64,000 bases of DNA from Meiothermus sp. (GTDB lineage: Bacteria; Deinococcota; Deinococci; Deinococcales; Thermaceae): contig NZ_BPIK01000001.1 of assembly GCF_026004075.1 (NCBI RefSeq), positions 2,272,041 to 2,336,040 on the forward strand, given 5' to 3'. The notes under the pieces were generated by a model. It was not told where the DNA came from and did not search any database. It saw only the letters and a program-made list of their open reading frames with translations. Below, piece by piece: positions 51,987 to 60,353 of the stretch. Position 1 is the stretch's first letter, and every line of letters begins with the position of its first letter. Made by a program: the position numbers and the translations under genes.

Positions 51987-52967
51987 CTACCCTCCCACCT
52001 CCTTCAGGCAGGTTGTGCCCCGTACCACCAGGCGCACCGGCACCCGCACCCCATAGGGGGGAACCCCCGCCAGGGCTTCTTTGAGCAGGCGGGCCGTGGT
52101 ACGGGCAATCTCTGCGATCTCCTGCCGCACGGTGGTGAGCTGTTCGCCCACCTCGGGCAGGTCGTCGTAGCCCACCAGCGAGACGTCTTGTGGCACCCGC
52201 TGGCCCACATCCTCCAAGGCCGCCTGGGCTCCCACCGCCATCTCGTCGGAAGCTGCAAAAAGGGCGCTGAAGCGCAGGCCCCCTTCCCAGGCCTTGCGCA
52301 CCACCCGGTAGGCCGTAAGGGTAGAAAAGTCGCCGTCCAGCACCAGCTCGGGCCGGTAGGGTACCTGGTAGGCCTCGAGCGCCCGTCGGTAGCCGCGCAG
52401 CCGCTCCCGTCCGGCCTGGTGTTGGGGCTGGCCGGTCAGGTGGGCAATCTCGCGGTGGCCGAGCTCGAGCAGGTGCCGGGTGGCCGCATAGGCCCCGCCC
52501 TCGTCGTCCGGCGCTACCCAGAAAGCCCCCGGATACACCCCCACCAGCACATGGGGCGTCCGGGCCTGGGCCAGGGCCTCGAGCCGGGGGTCGTGGTCGT
52601 GCGCCCCCAGCAGGATGTAGCCTTTGGCCGGTTTGAGGGGCAGGCCGGCGGGGTCGGTGGAGGTCTCCTCCAGGCGCAGCCCGGCCTGCCAGAGCGCCTC
52701 GGAAAGGTGTTCGAACAACAGCACAAAGTACGGGATGTAGCGCCGCACCCCAGGGGCCAGCAGTATGCCCACGGTGTCGCCCTTGCCGGTTAGTTCGCGG
52801 GCGGCCTGCATGGGCACGTAGCCCAGGCGCTGCACCACCTCGAGCACCCGGGTTCTGGTCTCGGGGTGTACCCCTGGCCGTTGGTTGAGCACCCGGCTGA
52901 CCGTGCCAGTGGATACCCCGGCCAGGCGGGCCACATCTTGAATGGTGGGGGTTTGTTGGTGTTCCAT
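51987..52967 (-). CDS. LacI-family transcriptional repressor
   Basis: A 326-residue regulator. The N-terminal helix-turn-helix is TIQDVARLAGVSTGTVSRVL with hinge helix GYVPMQAARELTG; the rest is a periplasmic-binding-protein-like sugar domain (FAASDEMAVGAQAALEDVG, VPQDVSLVGYDDLPE). It is the first gene of the operon with the sugar importer and the debranching-type enzyme. Two palindromic LacI-type operators lie upstream, so it probably represses itself and the operon until the sugar arrives. Confidence 0.93.
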   Translation of the reverse strand: MEHQQTPTIQDVARLAGVSTGTVSRVLNQRPGVHPETRTRVLEVVQRLGYVPMQAARELTGKGDTVGILLAPGVRRYIPYFVLLFEHLSEALWQAGLRLEETSTDPAGLPLKPAKGYILLGAHDHDPRLEALAQARTPHVLVGVYPGAFWVAPDDEGGAYAATRHLLELGHREIAHLTGQPQHQAGRERLRGYRRALEAYQVPYRPELVLDGDFSTLTAYRVVRKAWEGGLRFSALFAASDEMAVGAQAALEDVGQRVPQDVSLVGYDDLPEVGEQLTTVRQEIAEIARTTARLLKEALAGVPPYGVRVPVRLVVRGTTCLKEVGG

Positions 52968-52978
52968 AACCCGGTTTT

Positions 52979-52992
52979 TGTAATCGTTTACG
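52979..52992. promoter_or_regulatory. LacI-type operator, gene-proximal
   Basis: TGTAATCGTTTACG, a near-palindrome (12 of 14 positions of the distal site), 12 bases before the repressor start. Confidence 0.65.
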
Positions 52993-53066
52993 AACTGTTG
53001 CTTGATAATAAATGCATCTAATATGGCCTGTCAATAGCAAGCAAATAAACTTTTGCCCCGGTATTT

Positions 53067-53080
53067 TGTAATCGCTTACA
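53067..53080. promoter_or_regulatory. LacI-type operator, distal
   Basis: TGTAATCGCTTACA has perfect TGTAA/TTACA arms around TCGC. It lies 88 bases from the proximal site and 72 bases before the divergent nucleotidyltransferase gene, so it could affect both directions or allow looping. Confidence 0.7.
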
Positions 53081-53152
53081 GTAGCTTGCAAACCTACCCA
53101 AGCCTCCGCTCCACAGCACATTGCACCAAACCCCTATAGAAAGCTTGATAAG

Positions 53153-54229
53153 ATGAATCCCGAAATGAAAGGACTCATTCTCGCCGCTGGACGGGGTACC
53201 CGGCTTCGTCCCCTCACCCACACGCGCCCCAAGCCGGTCATCCGGCTGGCTGGCAAGCCCATCATTCGCTATGCAGTGGACAACCTGCTCGAGGCGGGCA
53301 TTACCGAGGTGGGGGTGGTGGTCTCCCCCGACACCATCGAAGACATCAAGCTGGCCCTCAAAGATTGCTCAGGCGTGCAGATTACCTACATTGTGCAGGA
53401 AGAAGCCCTGGGCATTGCCCATGCGGTCGGCACGGCCAAAGACTGGCTGGGGCAGAGCCCTTTTGTGCTGTATCTGGGCGATAACCTCTTTCAAAAAGGC
53501 GTCAAGTCCTTTGTGGAAGCCTACCAGCCCGGCATAAGCGCGGTGATTGCCCTGGTGCGCGTACCCGACCCCCGGCAGTTTGGGGTGGCGGTGTTGGAAC
53601 AGGGGCGCATCGTCAAGCTGCTGGAGAAGCCCAAAGAACCGCCTTCGGATCTAGCCGTGGCCGGGGTGTACGTATTCAGTCCGGCCATCATGGAGATTAT
53701 TGCCAACCTCAAGCCCAGCACCCGGGGCGAGTACGAAATTACCGACGCTATTCAGGCCCTGGTGGATCAGGGCCACACCGTGCTGGGGCAGGAAATTGTC
53801 GGCTGGTGGAAGGATACCGGACGCCCCGCCGACCTGCTGGACGCCAACCGGCTCTTGCTGGTGGAGCAAAAAAGCCCCACCCCGGTGATCGAAGGGCAGG
53901 TACATGAGAGCCAGGTCACCGGGCGGGTGGTCATCGAAAAGGGCGCGGTGGTCAAGAACAGCACTATTCTGGGCCCGGTACACATCGCCCAGAACGCCAT
54001 TGTCGAAGGTGCTTACATCGGCCCTTTTACCTCGGTAGGCCCCAACGCTGTGGTGCGCCAGGCCGAGGTGGAGTATTCCATCCTGGAAGATAGTGCCGTG
54101 GTCGAGGATGTGCCGCTGCGACTCCATGAGTGCATTCTGGGGGTTGGAGCCAGAGTAACCAGGCGCCAAAGCCTGCCCAAAGCCCACAAACTGGTGCTGG
54201 GCGACCTGAGCAGCCTCGAGCTGGCCTAG
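53153..54229 (+). CDS. glucose-1-phosphate thymidylyltransferase, long form
   Basis: A 358-residue enzyme. The nucleotidyltransferase domain has GLILAAGRGTRLRPLTHTRP, the metal-binding YLGDN, and VGWWKDTGRPADLLDANR. The C-terminal 120 residues form a left-handed beta-helix (VIEKGAVVKNSTILGPVHI, IVEGAYIGPFTSVGPNA). This long form is typical of archaeal and thermophile sugar-1-phosphate dTTP transferases that feed deoxysugar or glycan pathways; the exact sugar is open. ATG at 53153 is listed; an ATG at 53165 (MKGLILAAG) is an alternative. No other deoxysugar genes are nearby. Confidence 0.85.
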   Translation: MNPEMKGLILAAGRGTRLRPLTHTRPKPVIRLAGKPIIRYAVDNLLEAGITEVGVVVSPDTIEDIKLALKDCSGVQITYIVQEEALGIAHAVGTAKDWLGQSPFVLYLGDNLFQKGVKSFVEAYQPGISAVIALVRVPDPRQFGVAVLEQGRIVKLLEKPKEPPSDLAVAGVYVFSPAIMEIIANLKPSTRGEYEITDAIQALVDQGHTVLGQEIVGWWKDTGRPADLLDANRLLLVEQKSPTPVIEGQVHESQVTGRVVIEKGAVVKNSTILGPVHIAQNAIVEGAYIGPFTSVGPNAVVRQAEVEYSILEDSAVVEDVPLRLHECILGVGARVTRRQSLPKAHKLVLGDLSSLELA

Positions 54230-54313
54230 CCCCCACCAAGCATTGACCCCTGCCGGGCCGGCTTGCATAATCTTTTTACATACCCAGGGTATAGTCGCAG
54301 TTGGAGGTAGGTT

Positions 54314-55006
54314 ATGTGGCCGTTTGGAAAGTCATTATCTGCTCGAGTTCAGGATGCAATCAACCAGTGGCCCCCCCTACAGGGGCTGGGCCTCAACATT
54401 CAAGAACAGGGCGGTAATGTTCGCATTACCGGCGCGGTGCCCCGCCAGCCCCATTTGTCGCTCCTGCAGGCTACGGTGGAGGGCGTCAAGGGGGTTAAGT
54501 CGGTGGATTTGAGCGGGGTGATTGTGGCCCAGCAGGAGGTCTCCGAGGCCGCCATTGCTACCGAAGAGGAGGCCATCCGCAAGGCCACCGAGGCCAGCAA
54601 GCTGGCCAAAAAAGTGCTGGCTACCCTCGAAGCCAACGGCGAACTCAAAGACGACCCCATCGCCGTGCTGCAAAAGGGCACCGGGGTGGTGCTGCAAGGC
54701 GCGGTGGACAGCCAGCACGAGTTCAACCTGGCCGTACAGCTCGCCAAGCAGGCCGGGGCCACCGAGGTGGATGCCAGCGGGCTGAAAGTGGTAGAGGGCG
54801 CTAAGGCCCGTTTTGCTGCCGAGCAGGGCGGGGTCAACATCCCCGACGAGTGGTACACCGTGCAGCCGGGCGATACCCTCTCGGGCATTGCCCTCAAGTT
54901 CTACGGCGATGCTTCCCGCGAAAGCTACATGAAAATCGCCAAAGCCAACAATATCGCCAACCCCGACCTGATTCGGGTGGGGCAGAAGCTGCAAATTCCC
55001 CGATAA
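54314..55006 (+). CDS. BON-like and LysM domain protein
   Basis: A 230-residue protein without a signal peptide. The N-terminal 75 residues resemble a BON domain (VEGVKGVKSVDLSG). A helical region follows (about 75-125; EEEAIRKATEASKLAKKVLA), then a second BON-like unit, and a C-terminal LysM (about 180-230; YTVQPGDTLSGIALKFYGDA, ending LIRVGQKLQIPR). The layout recalls Kbp/YgaU of E. coli, a cytoplasmic potassium-binding BON-LysM protein, though this one is longer. It has a GGAGG site and is followed by a hairpin and a terminator. Confidence 0.8.
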   Translation: MWPFGKSLSARVQDAINQWPPLQGLGLNIQEQGGNVRITGAVPRQPHLSLLQATVEGVKGVKSVDLSGVIVAQQEVSEAAIATEEEAIRKATEASKLAKKVLATLEANGELKDDPIAVLQKGTGVVLQGAVDSQHEFNLAVQLAKQAGATEVDASGLKVVEGAKARFAAEQGGVNIPDEWYTVQPGDTLSGIALKFYGDASRESYMKIAKANNIANPDLIRVGQKLQIPR

Positions 55007-55052
55007 TATCGGTTCCGCTTGAATCCTTCACCTTTGGGTGTAATCGAGGTGA

Positions 55053-55163
55053 AAGATGCGAGTCGACCGAAGAGAGCAGGAGTGCATTCCGGCAGAAAAA
55101 ACGATGCTGCCGGAATGCGTATAAAACTACTCACTCAAAAAGCCCCCGGATGGGGGCTTTTTT
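55053..55163 (+). ncRNA. possible small structured RNA
   Basis: TTGAAT (55019-55024) and TAATCG (55041-55046), 16 bp apart, could start a transcript near 55053. It would contain a perfect 12-bp stem, GCATTCCGGCAG (55084-55095) with CTGCCGGAATGC (55107-55118), and end at the strong terminator at 55137-55163. No open frame fits. The stem may instead be part of the 3' end of the LysM mRNA. Confidence 0.3.
55137..55163. terminator. bidirectional intrinsic terminator
   Basis: AAAAAGCCCCC and GGGGGCTTTTTT form a perfect stem with a short GGAT loop and A/T tracts on both sides. It serves the LysM gene side (plus) and the metallopeptidase gene (minus). Confidence 0.92.
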
Positions 55164-55177
55164 GTCAGCAGCGCAGC

Positions 55178-55561
55178 CTATCGGCCTTCCCGGTAACGCC
55201 TGAGGTTCTCTATGTCTTCCTGTACCAGGTCGTCCCGCCAGGCCAGCGACTCCAGGTGGTGGCGCAGTTCGTGCAGCAGGGTTTCCCAGATCTCGCCCTC
55301 CCAGTCGAAGTCGGGGTCTTCGGCAGCCAGTGCCGCAAAAGAGCCGTAAAACAGGGCAATGTGCCGCCCTATGCCCTCAAATCCCCCCAGCACCGAGGGA
55401 TAGCCAGGGTCGTAGTACTCACCCAGCCATAGCAGTTCGGGTTCGTCGGGATCGGGTTTGAGGTGTTCCAACACGTGAAGGCCGTGTAAGCCTTGCTTGT
55501 ACTCAGCTGGAATTTCATCCCACAGCCGCTCGGCTGTTTCGACAAAGGCCTCGTAGGTCAT
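55178..55561 (-). CDS. small zincin-like metallopeptidase
   Basis: A 127-residue acidic protein. LLHELRHHLE is an HExxH zinc motif near residue 93, with a downstream acidic residue as probable third ligand. The N-terminal half (FVETAERLWDEIPAEYKQGL and GEYYDPGYPSVLGGFEG) matches the small 'metallopeptidase family' proteins widespread in actinobacteria and Deinococcota, whose substrates are unknown. Cytoplasmic by absence of a signal peptide. It is monocistronic with a clear terminator. Confidence 0.8.
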   Translation of the reverse strand: MTYEAFVETAERLWDEIPAEYKQGLHGLHVLEHLKPDPDEPELLWLGEYYDPGYPSVLGGFEGIGRHIALFYGSFAALAAEDPDFDWEGEIWETLLHELRHHLESLAWRDDLVQEDIENLRRYREGR

Positions 55562-55612
55562 GGGGCCCAGTCTGGCACAGATGCTGTAGAACGACCGTGA
55601 GGATGGGCAAGC

Positions 55613-55668
55613 TTGACAGATTTTTAGTTATGCCTAAAAATAAGGGCCTACTGGGCTAGGTTTGCCTA
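55613..55668 (+). promoter_or_regulatory. promoter and two DtxR/MntR-type operators of the metal transport operon
   Basis: TTGACA (55613-55618) is a consensus -35; TAAAAA/AAAAAT at about 55635-55641 is the -10. TTTTTAG (55621-55627) and CTAAAAA (55634-55640) form a perfect inverted repeat across the spacer. A second repeat TAGGTTTGCCTA (55657-55668) lies 11 bases before the regulator ATG. Both suit a dimeric metal-dependent repressor blocking transcription. Confidence 0.65.
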
Positions 55669-55679
55669 AATCTCAAGCT

Positions 55680-56399
55680 ATGAACAGGACTACCCACCAC
55701 ACCCCCCTCTCCGAGGCCCAGGAAGACTATCTAAAGCAGGTCTTGCTGCTGGGCAGTGGGGAGGGTATGGGCCGGCTCGAGGACACCTTGCCGGTATCCA
55801 CCCAGTCGCTGGCCGACCGGATGCAGGTCAAGCCCGCCTCCGTCACCGGGATGCTCAAGAAGCTGGCCGAGCTGGGCCTGGTGGAGTACGAGGCCTACCG
55901 GGGCGTGCGGCTTACCGAGGCCGGCTACAAGGTGGCCCTCGAGGTGCTCCGCCACCACCGGCTCATCGAGGCCTATCTGCACCAGGCCCTGGGCTATGGC
56001 TGGGAGGAGGTGCACGCCGAAGCAGAAAAGCTCGAGCACCACATCTCAGAAGCCTTCGAACAACGCATCGCCGAGTGGCTGGGCCACCCTTCCCACGACC
56101 CCCACGGCGACGTCATCCCCAGCGCGGCCCTCGAGCTGCCCCCCACCACCCCCAACCTCCGCCTGGTGGCCCTGCAAAGCGGCCAGCACGGCAGGGTGGC
56201 GCGGGTGGCCACCCAGGATCAGGACGCGCTCAACCTGCTAGCCCGTCTGGGTCTTAAGCCCGGGGCTACGCTGCACCTGCTCGAGCAGGGGGCCGAGGGC
56301 AGCCGCATACAGGTGGGGGGCCAGCGCTACCTGCTGCCCACCAGCCTGGCCCAGGTGCTGTGGATACAGATCGAGGAGGATCGGGATGCAAATCCGTAA
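55680..56399 (+). CDS. DtxR/MntR-family metal-dependent repressor
   Basis: A 239-residue regulator. The N-terminal winged helix (about 10-75; QSLADRMQVKPASVTGMLKK and LVEYEAYRGVRLTEAG) is followed by the metal-binding dimerisation domain (LRHHRLIEAYLHQALGYGWE, EAEKLEHHISEAFEQRI, LGHPSHDPHGDVIP) and a C-terminal SH3-like FeoA domain (LKPGATLHLLEQGAEGSRIQVG). The ATG at 55680 starts ahead of the HTH; an upstream in-frame start overlaps the operator. It heads a metal ABC operon and overlaps the next gene by 14 bases. Mn(II) or Fe(II) is the likely co-repressor. Confidence 0.92.
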   Translation: MNRTTHHTPLSEAQEDYLKQVLLLGSGEGMGRLEDTLPVSTQSLADRMQVKPASVTGMLKKLAELGLVEYEAYRGVRLTEAGYKVALEVLRHHRLIEAYLHQALGYGWEEVHAEAEKLEHHISEAFEQRIAEWLGHPSHDPHGDVIPSAALELPPTTPNLRLVALQSGQHGRVARVATQDQDALNLLARLGLKPGATLHLLEQGAEGSRIQVGGQRYLLPTSLAQVLWIQIEEDRDANP

Positions 56400-57351
56400 C
56401 CACCTAAGACTTCTTGTACTGCTGGCCCTGCTGGCGCCGGGCCTGGCAACCCAGGCCGCCGCCCAGCCGGACAAAATCGCCCAGCTTCAACCGGTGCGGC
56501 AAACCCCGGTGCGGGTGGTGACCACGGTCAACTTCATCACCGACCTGGTGCAGCAGGTGGGGGGCGACCGCGTCCGGGTGGAGGGCCTGATGGGGGCCGG
56601 GGTAGACCCCCACCTCTACAAGGCCTCGGCGGGCGATGTGCGTCGGCTCCAGCAGGCCGACCTGGTCTTCTACGCCGGGCTGCACCTCGAGGGCAAGATG
56701 GTGGAACTGCTGGAACGCCTACCCAAGGCCATCGCGGTAACCGACGCCATCCCCCGCGAGCGCCTGATTCGGCCCGCTGGCGGCTTCCAGGGGCAGTACA
56801 CCTACGACCCGCACGTCTGGTTCGATGTAACCCTCTGGCAGCTCACCATCAACCAGGTACGGGATGCGCTCAGCAGAGTAGACCCCGCCGGGGCCAACCG
56901 CTACCGGGCCAATGCCGAAGCCTACCGCAAGCGCCTCGAGCAACTGGATGCCTTCATCCGCCAGCAAATTGCCCAGGTTCCGCCCCAGCAACGGGTGCTG
57001 ATCACCGCCCACGACGCCTTTAACTATCTGGGCAGGCGGTACGGCCTCGAGGTGCGGGGCTTGCAGGGCATCTCCACCGTATCCGAGGCCGGCACCCGCG
57101 ACGTGCAGGCCCTGGCCGACTTCATCGTCGAGCGCAGGATTCGCGCCATCTTCGTGGAGTCCAGCGTGCCCCGGCGCGCCATCGAGGCGGTGGTGGCAGC
57201 GGTGCGGGCTCGAGGCTGGCGCGTAACCATCGGGGGTGAGCTTTTTTCCGACGCCGCCGGCAGCCCCGGCACCCCCGAGGGCACCTATGTGGGCATGATG
57301 GAGCACAACATCCGCACCATCGTGAACGGGCTGCTGGGGAGGGAACCGTGA
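56386..57351 (+). CDS. metal ABC transporter substrate-binding protein, TroA/ZnuA type
   Basis: A 321-residue exported protein with signal peptide (residues 1-27, ending AAAQ). Likely metal ligands are His76 (DPHLYK), His143 (DPHVWFD), His209 (TAHDAF) and Asp289 (FSDAAG). The three-His/one-Asp set is the TroA/ZnuA pattern, while Mn proteins of PsaA type have Glu at the third place; zinc or manganese are both possible. GAGGAGG precedes the ATG, which lies inside the end of the repressor gene. The stop overlaps the ATPase start. Confidence 0.92.
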   Translation: MQIRNHLRLLVLLALLAPGLATQAAAQPDKIAQLQPVRQTPVRVVTTVNFITDLVQQVGGDRVRVEGLMGAGVDPHLYKASAGDVRRLQQADLVFYAGLHLEGKMVELLERLPKAIAVTDAIPRERLIRPAGGFQGQYTYDPHVWFDVTLWQLTINQVRDALSRVDPAGANRYRANAEAYRKRLEQLDAFIRQQIAQVPPQQRVLITAHDAFNYLGRRYGLEVRGLQGISTVSEAGTRDVQALADFIVERRIRAIFVESSVPRRAIEAVVAAVRARGWRVTIGGELFSDAAGSPGTPEGTYVGMMEHNIRTIVNGLLGREP

Positions 57352-58115
57352 TCGCCCAGCCCAAAACCGCTCGGCACCCGGAATCCGGGGCCTCGAGCCC
57401 CCTCAGCGTGCGCGACCTGACCGTGGTCTACCGGGAGAAGCCGGCCTTGTGGGATGTGGATCTGGAAGTACCCGCCGGGCAGCTTTGCGCCATCGTGGGC
57501 CCCAATGGGGCGGGCAAATCCACCCTGATTAAGGCCGTCCTGGGGCTGGTGCCGGTGGCCTCGGGGCAGGTGCGTTTTTTCGGCCAGAGCCTGGAACAGG
57601 CCCGCAAACGCATCGGCTATGTGCCCCAGCGGGGCTCGGTGGACTGGGACTTCCCCACCAGCGTGCTGGACGTGGTGATGATGGGGCTCTACGGCCGGCT
57701 GGGCTGGTTCAGGCGGCCTGGGAGGCTCGAGCGCGAGGCAGCCCTACGCTGCCTGGAGCAGGTCTCGATGAGCGAGTTCGCCGAGCGGCAAATCTCCCAG
57801 CTTTCGGGCGGGCAGCAGCAGCGGGTGTTTCTGGCCCGCGCCCTGGCCCAGAACGCCGATCTCTACTTTATGGACGAGCCCTTCGCCGGGGTGGATGCCG
57901 TGACCGAGGAAGCCATCCTGCACGTCCTGCACCAGCTCAAAGGGCAGGGCAAAACCGTGGTGGTGGTGCACCACGACCTGCAAACCGTGCGCGACTACTT
58001 CGACCACCTGACCCTGCTCAACGTGCAGGTCATTGCCAGCGGGCCCATGGACGAGACCTTCACCCCCGAGAACCTGAAGCGAACCTACGGGGAGCGGATG
58101 CGGTGGGAAGCCTAA
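57348..58115 (+). CDS. metal ABC transporter ATP-binding protein
   Basis: A 255-residue ABC ATPase with a GTG start that overlaps the binding-protein stop (GTGA). Walker A is [11 protein letters not shown], the signature is [10 protein letters not shown], Walker [12 protein letters not shown] and the switch His is in [10 protein letters not shown]. It powers metal uptake through the two permeases encoded next. Typical family length and no anomalies. Confidence 0.94.
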   Translation: MIAQPKTARHPESGASSPLSVRDLTVVYREKPALWDVDLEVPAGQLCAIVGPNGAGKSTLIKAVLGLVPVASGQVRFFGQSLEQARKRIGYVPQRGSVDWDFPTSVLDVVMMGLYGRLGWFRRPGRLEREAALRCLEQVSMSEFAERQISQLSGGQQQRVFLARALAQNADLYFMDEPFAGVDAVTEEAILHVLHQLKGQGKTVVVVHHDLQTVRDYFDHLTLLNVQVIASGPMDETFTPENLKRTYGERMRWEA

Positions 58116-58127
58116 ACGGGAGTGGGT

Positions 58128-59261
58128 ATGTCCGACCTCCTGCTCATCTTTACCGACTACACCCTGCGCAACGTGGCGCTGGGCTCGGCCATGCTGGGGA
58201 TGGTGGGCGGGGTGCTGGGGGTTTTTGCCGTCCTGCGCCGCCAGAGCCTGCTGGGGGATGTGCTGGCTCACGCCGCGCTACCGGGTATCTGCCTGGCCTT
58301 CATCCTCACCGGCGCCAAGGCCCCGCTCATTCTGCTGGTAGGCGGGGGCCTGGCCGGCTGGCTGGCCGCCTGGCTGGTGCTGGCCGTATTGCGCCATAGC
58401 CGCCTGCCCGAGGACTCGGCTCTGGGGGTAATGCTCAGCAGCTTTTTTGGGTTTGGCGTGGCCCTGCTCACCTTTATCCAGCACAGCAACAACGCCAGTC
58501 AGGCCGGGCTGGATCAGTACATCTTCGGACAGGCTGCGACCATTGTGGCCTCCGACGTGCTGAACTTTACGGTGCTGGGCGGGCTGGCCCTGCTCACCGT
58601 GGGCCTCTTCTACAAAGAGTTCAAGCTGCTGGCCTTCGACCCCGCCTACGCCCACAGCCTGGGCCTGCCGGTGCGGGGGCTGAACACCCTCCTCACCTCG
58701 CTAACGGTGCTGGCGGTCATGGTGGGGCTCCAGACGGTGGGAGTGGTCTTGATGGCGGCCATGCTGATTGCCCCGGCAGCCGCCGCAAGGCAGTGGACCG
58801 ACCGGCTCAGCCACATGATTGGGCTTTCGGCGCTGTTTGGGGCGATGGCTGGGGTGAGCGGGGCTTTGATCTCGGCCACCCGCGAAAACCTGCCCACCGG
58901 CCCGCTGGTGGTGCTCTCGATGAGCGCCATCCTGCTGGTCTCGCTCTTTTTCGCCCCACTCAGGGGGCTGGTGTGGGACTGGGCCCGCACCCAGCTGCAC
59001 CGCCACCGGGTGCGCCTCGAGCGCCTCCTGCTGGACGCCCACGTGCTGCACGCCCACGGAACCCTGACCCCGCAGGCCCTGGCAGAGCGCCGGCGCGAGC
59101 CGGTGGCAGTGGCCTTACAGAACCTCGAGGCCCTGCGGTCTTTGGGCTGGGTACAGGAACACCCGCAGGGCTTTATCCTCACACCGACCGGCGAACAAAA
59201 AGCCCACGAACTCGAGCAGGCCATGCGGGTTTTGCCGCATAGGGTGGAGGGCTCGTCATGA
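58128..59261 (+). CDS. metal ABC transporter permease with C-terminal winged-helix-like tail
   Basis: A 377-residue protein. Residues 1-285 are an ABC-3 permease with about eight helices (GVLGVFAVLRRQSLLGDVLA, HAALPGICLAF, GVVLMAAMLIAPAAAARQWT). The last 85 residues are soluble and end in LRSLGWVQEHPQGFILTPTGEQKA, like a winged helix with its beta wing. Such a tail is absent from ordinary ABC-3 permeases; in Chlamydia a related permease is fused to a DtxR-like repressor. The ATG at 58128 follows GGGAG. The stop overlaps the next permease start by four bases. Confidence 0.87.
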   Translation: MSDLLLIFTDYTLRNVALGSAMLGMVGGVLGVFAVLRRQSLLGDVLAHAALPGICLAFILTGAKAPLILLVGGGLAGWLAAWLVLAVLRHSRLPEDSALGVMLSSFFGFGVALLTFIQHSNNASQAGLDQYIFGQAATIVASDVLNFTVLGGLALLTVGLFYKEFKLLAFDPAYAHSLGLPVRGLNTLLTSLTVLAVMVGLQTVGVVLMAAMLIAPAAAARQWTDRLSHMIGLSALFGAMAGVSGALISATRENLPTGPLVVLSMSAILLVSLFFAPLRGLVWDWARTQLHRHRVRLERLLLDAHVLHAHGTLTPQALAERRREPVAVALQNLEALRSLGWVQEHPQGFILTPTGEQKAHELEQAMRVLPHRVEGSS

Positions 59262-60352
59262 ACGCCGACCTGGTCATCATCCTTACCGCCATCCTGGTCT
59301 CCACGGCCTCGGCCCTGGTGGGCAGCTTCCTGGTGCTGCGGCGCATGGCCCTGCTGTCCGACGCCATCTCCCACGCGGTGCTACCGGGCATCGTGCTGGC
59401 CTACTGGCTCTCCGGCGGCGAGCGGGCCACGTTGCCAGCTTTGCTGGGGGCCGCCGCCGCGGGCCTCGCTACCGTGGTACTGGTGGAATGGCTAACCCGC
59501 ACCGGCAGGGTCAAAAACGATGCGGCCATCGGCATTGTGTTCCCTGCGCTGTTTAGCCTGGGGGTCTTGGCGGTCTCGCTTTTCTTCCGCAACGTACACC
59601 TGGACATGGACGCCGTGCTCTACGGCGAGATCGCCTATGCGCCCTTCAACACCCTGAGCCTGTGGGGCCGGGAGGTTCCCGAGTCGTGGCTGGTGATGGG
59701 CTCGCTGACCCTGCTCAACCTGCTGTTTGTGCTGCTTTTTTACAAGGAGCTCAAACTCGCCACCTTCGATCCCGGCCTGGCTGCCACGTTGGGCTTCGCC
59801 CCCGGTGCGCTGTACTACGGCCTGATGACCCTGGTCTCCTTCACCTCGGTGGGGGCTTTCCAGTCGGTGGGGGCCATTTTGATTGTGGCCTTTCTGATTA
59901 TCCCCCCCGCCACAGCTTATCTGCTCACACAGCGCCTGCCGGTCATGCTTGCCCTGGCGGTGGGGGTCGGGGTGGTTTCCAGCCTGGCGGGGTATGCGCT
60001 GGCCATCTGGCTGGACGCTTCCATCGCCGGCATGATGGCTACGGTAGCCGGCCTCTGCTTTGCCCTGGCCTTCCTCTTTTCGCCCGTGGAGGGCTATCTC
60101 ACCACCCGCCTGCGCCGGGAACGGCAGCGCCTCGAGGTCGCCGCCCGTCTGCTGGTCGCGCACCTGGCCCATCACAGCCAGCCGGTTCCCGAACAGGAGG
60201 TGCTCGAGGAGTTCGGTTGGAACCCCAGGTTTCTCGGGCAGGTCAGGGAAAAAGCCCTGCAAGCGGGCTGGCTCGAGGTGGTGCGGGAGGGGCTGCGCCC
60301 AACAGCGCGTGGCCTCGCCATGAGCAGCGCCCGGCTCGAGCTCAACCCATAG
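59258..60352 (+). CDS. second metal ABC transporter permease with C-terminal winged-helix-like tail
   Basis: A 364-residue ABC-3 permease (residues 1-280; SALVGSFLVLRRMALLSDAI, SHAVLPGIVLAYWL, GAILIVAFLIIPPATAYLL). A soluble tail of about 80 residues (LLVAHLAHHSQPVPEQEVLE, then FLGQVREKALQAGWLEVVRE) again looks like a winged helix and is parallel to that of its partner. It starts in an ATGA overlap with the preceding permease. It ends the operon; no terminator is visible, and a convergent gene lies one base away. Confidence 0.87.
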   Translation: MNADLVIILTAILVSTASALVGSFLVLRRMALLSDAISHAVLPGIVLAYWLSGGERATLPALLGAAAAGLATVVLVEWLTRTGRVKNDAAIGIVFPALFSLGVLAVSLFFRNVHLDMDAVLYGEIAYAPFNTLSLWGREVPESWLVMGSLTLLNLLFVLLFYKELKLATFDPGLAATLGFAPGALYYGLMTLVSFTSVGAFQSVGAILIVAFLIIPPATAYLLTQRLPVMLALAVGVGVVSSLAGYALAIWLDASIAGMMATVAGLCFALAFLFSPVEGYLTTRLRRERQRLEVAARLLVAHLAHHSQPVPEQEVLEEFGWNPRFLGQVREKALQAGWLEVVREGLRPTARGLAMSSARLELNP

Positions 60353-60353
60353 G

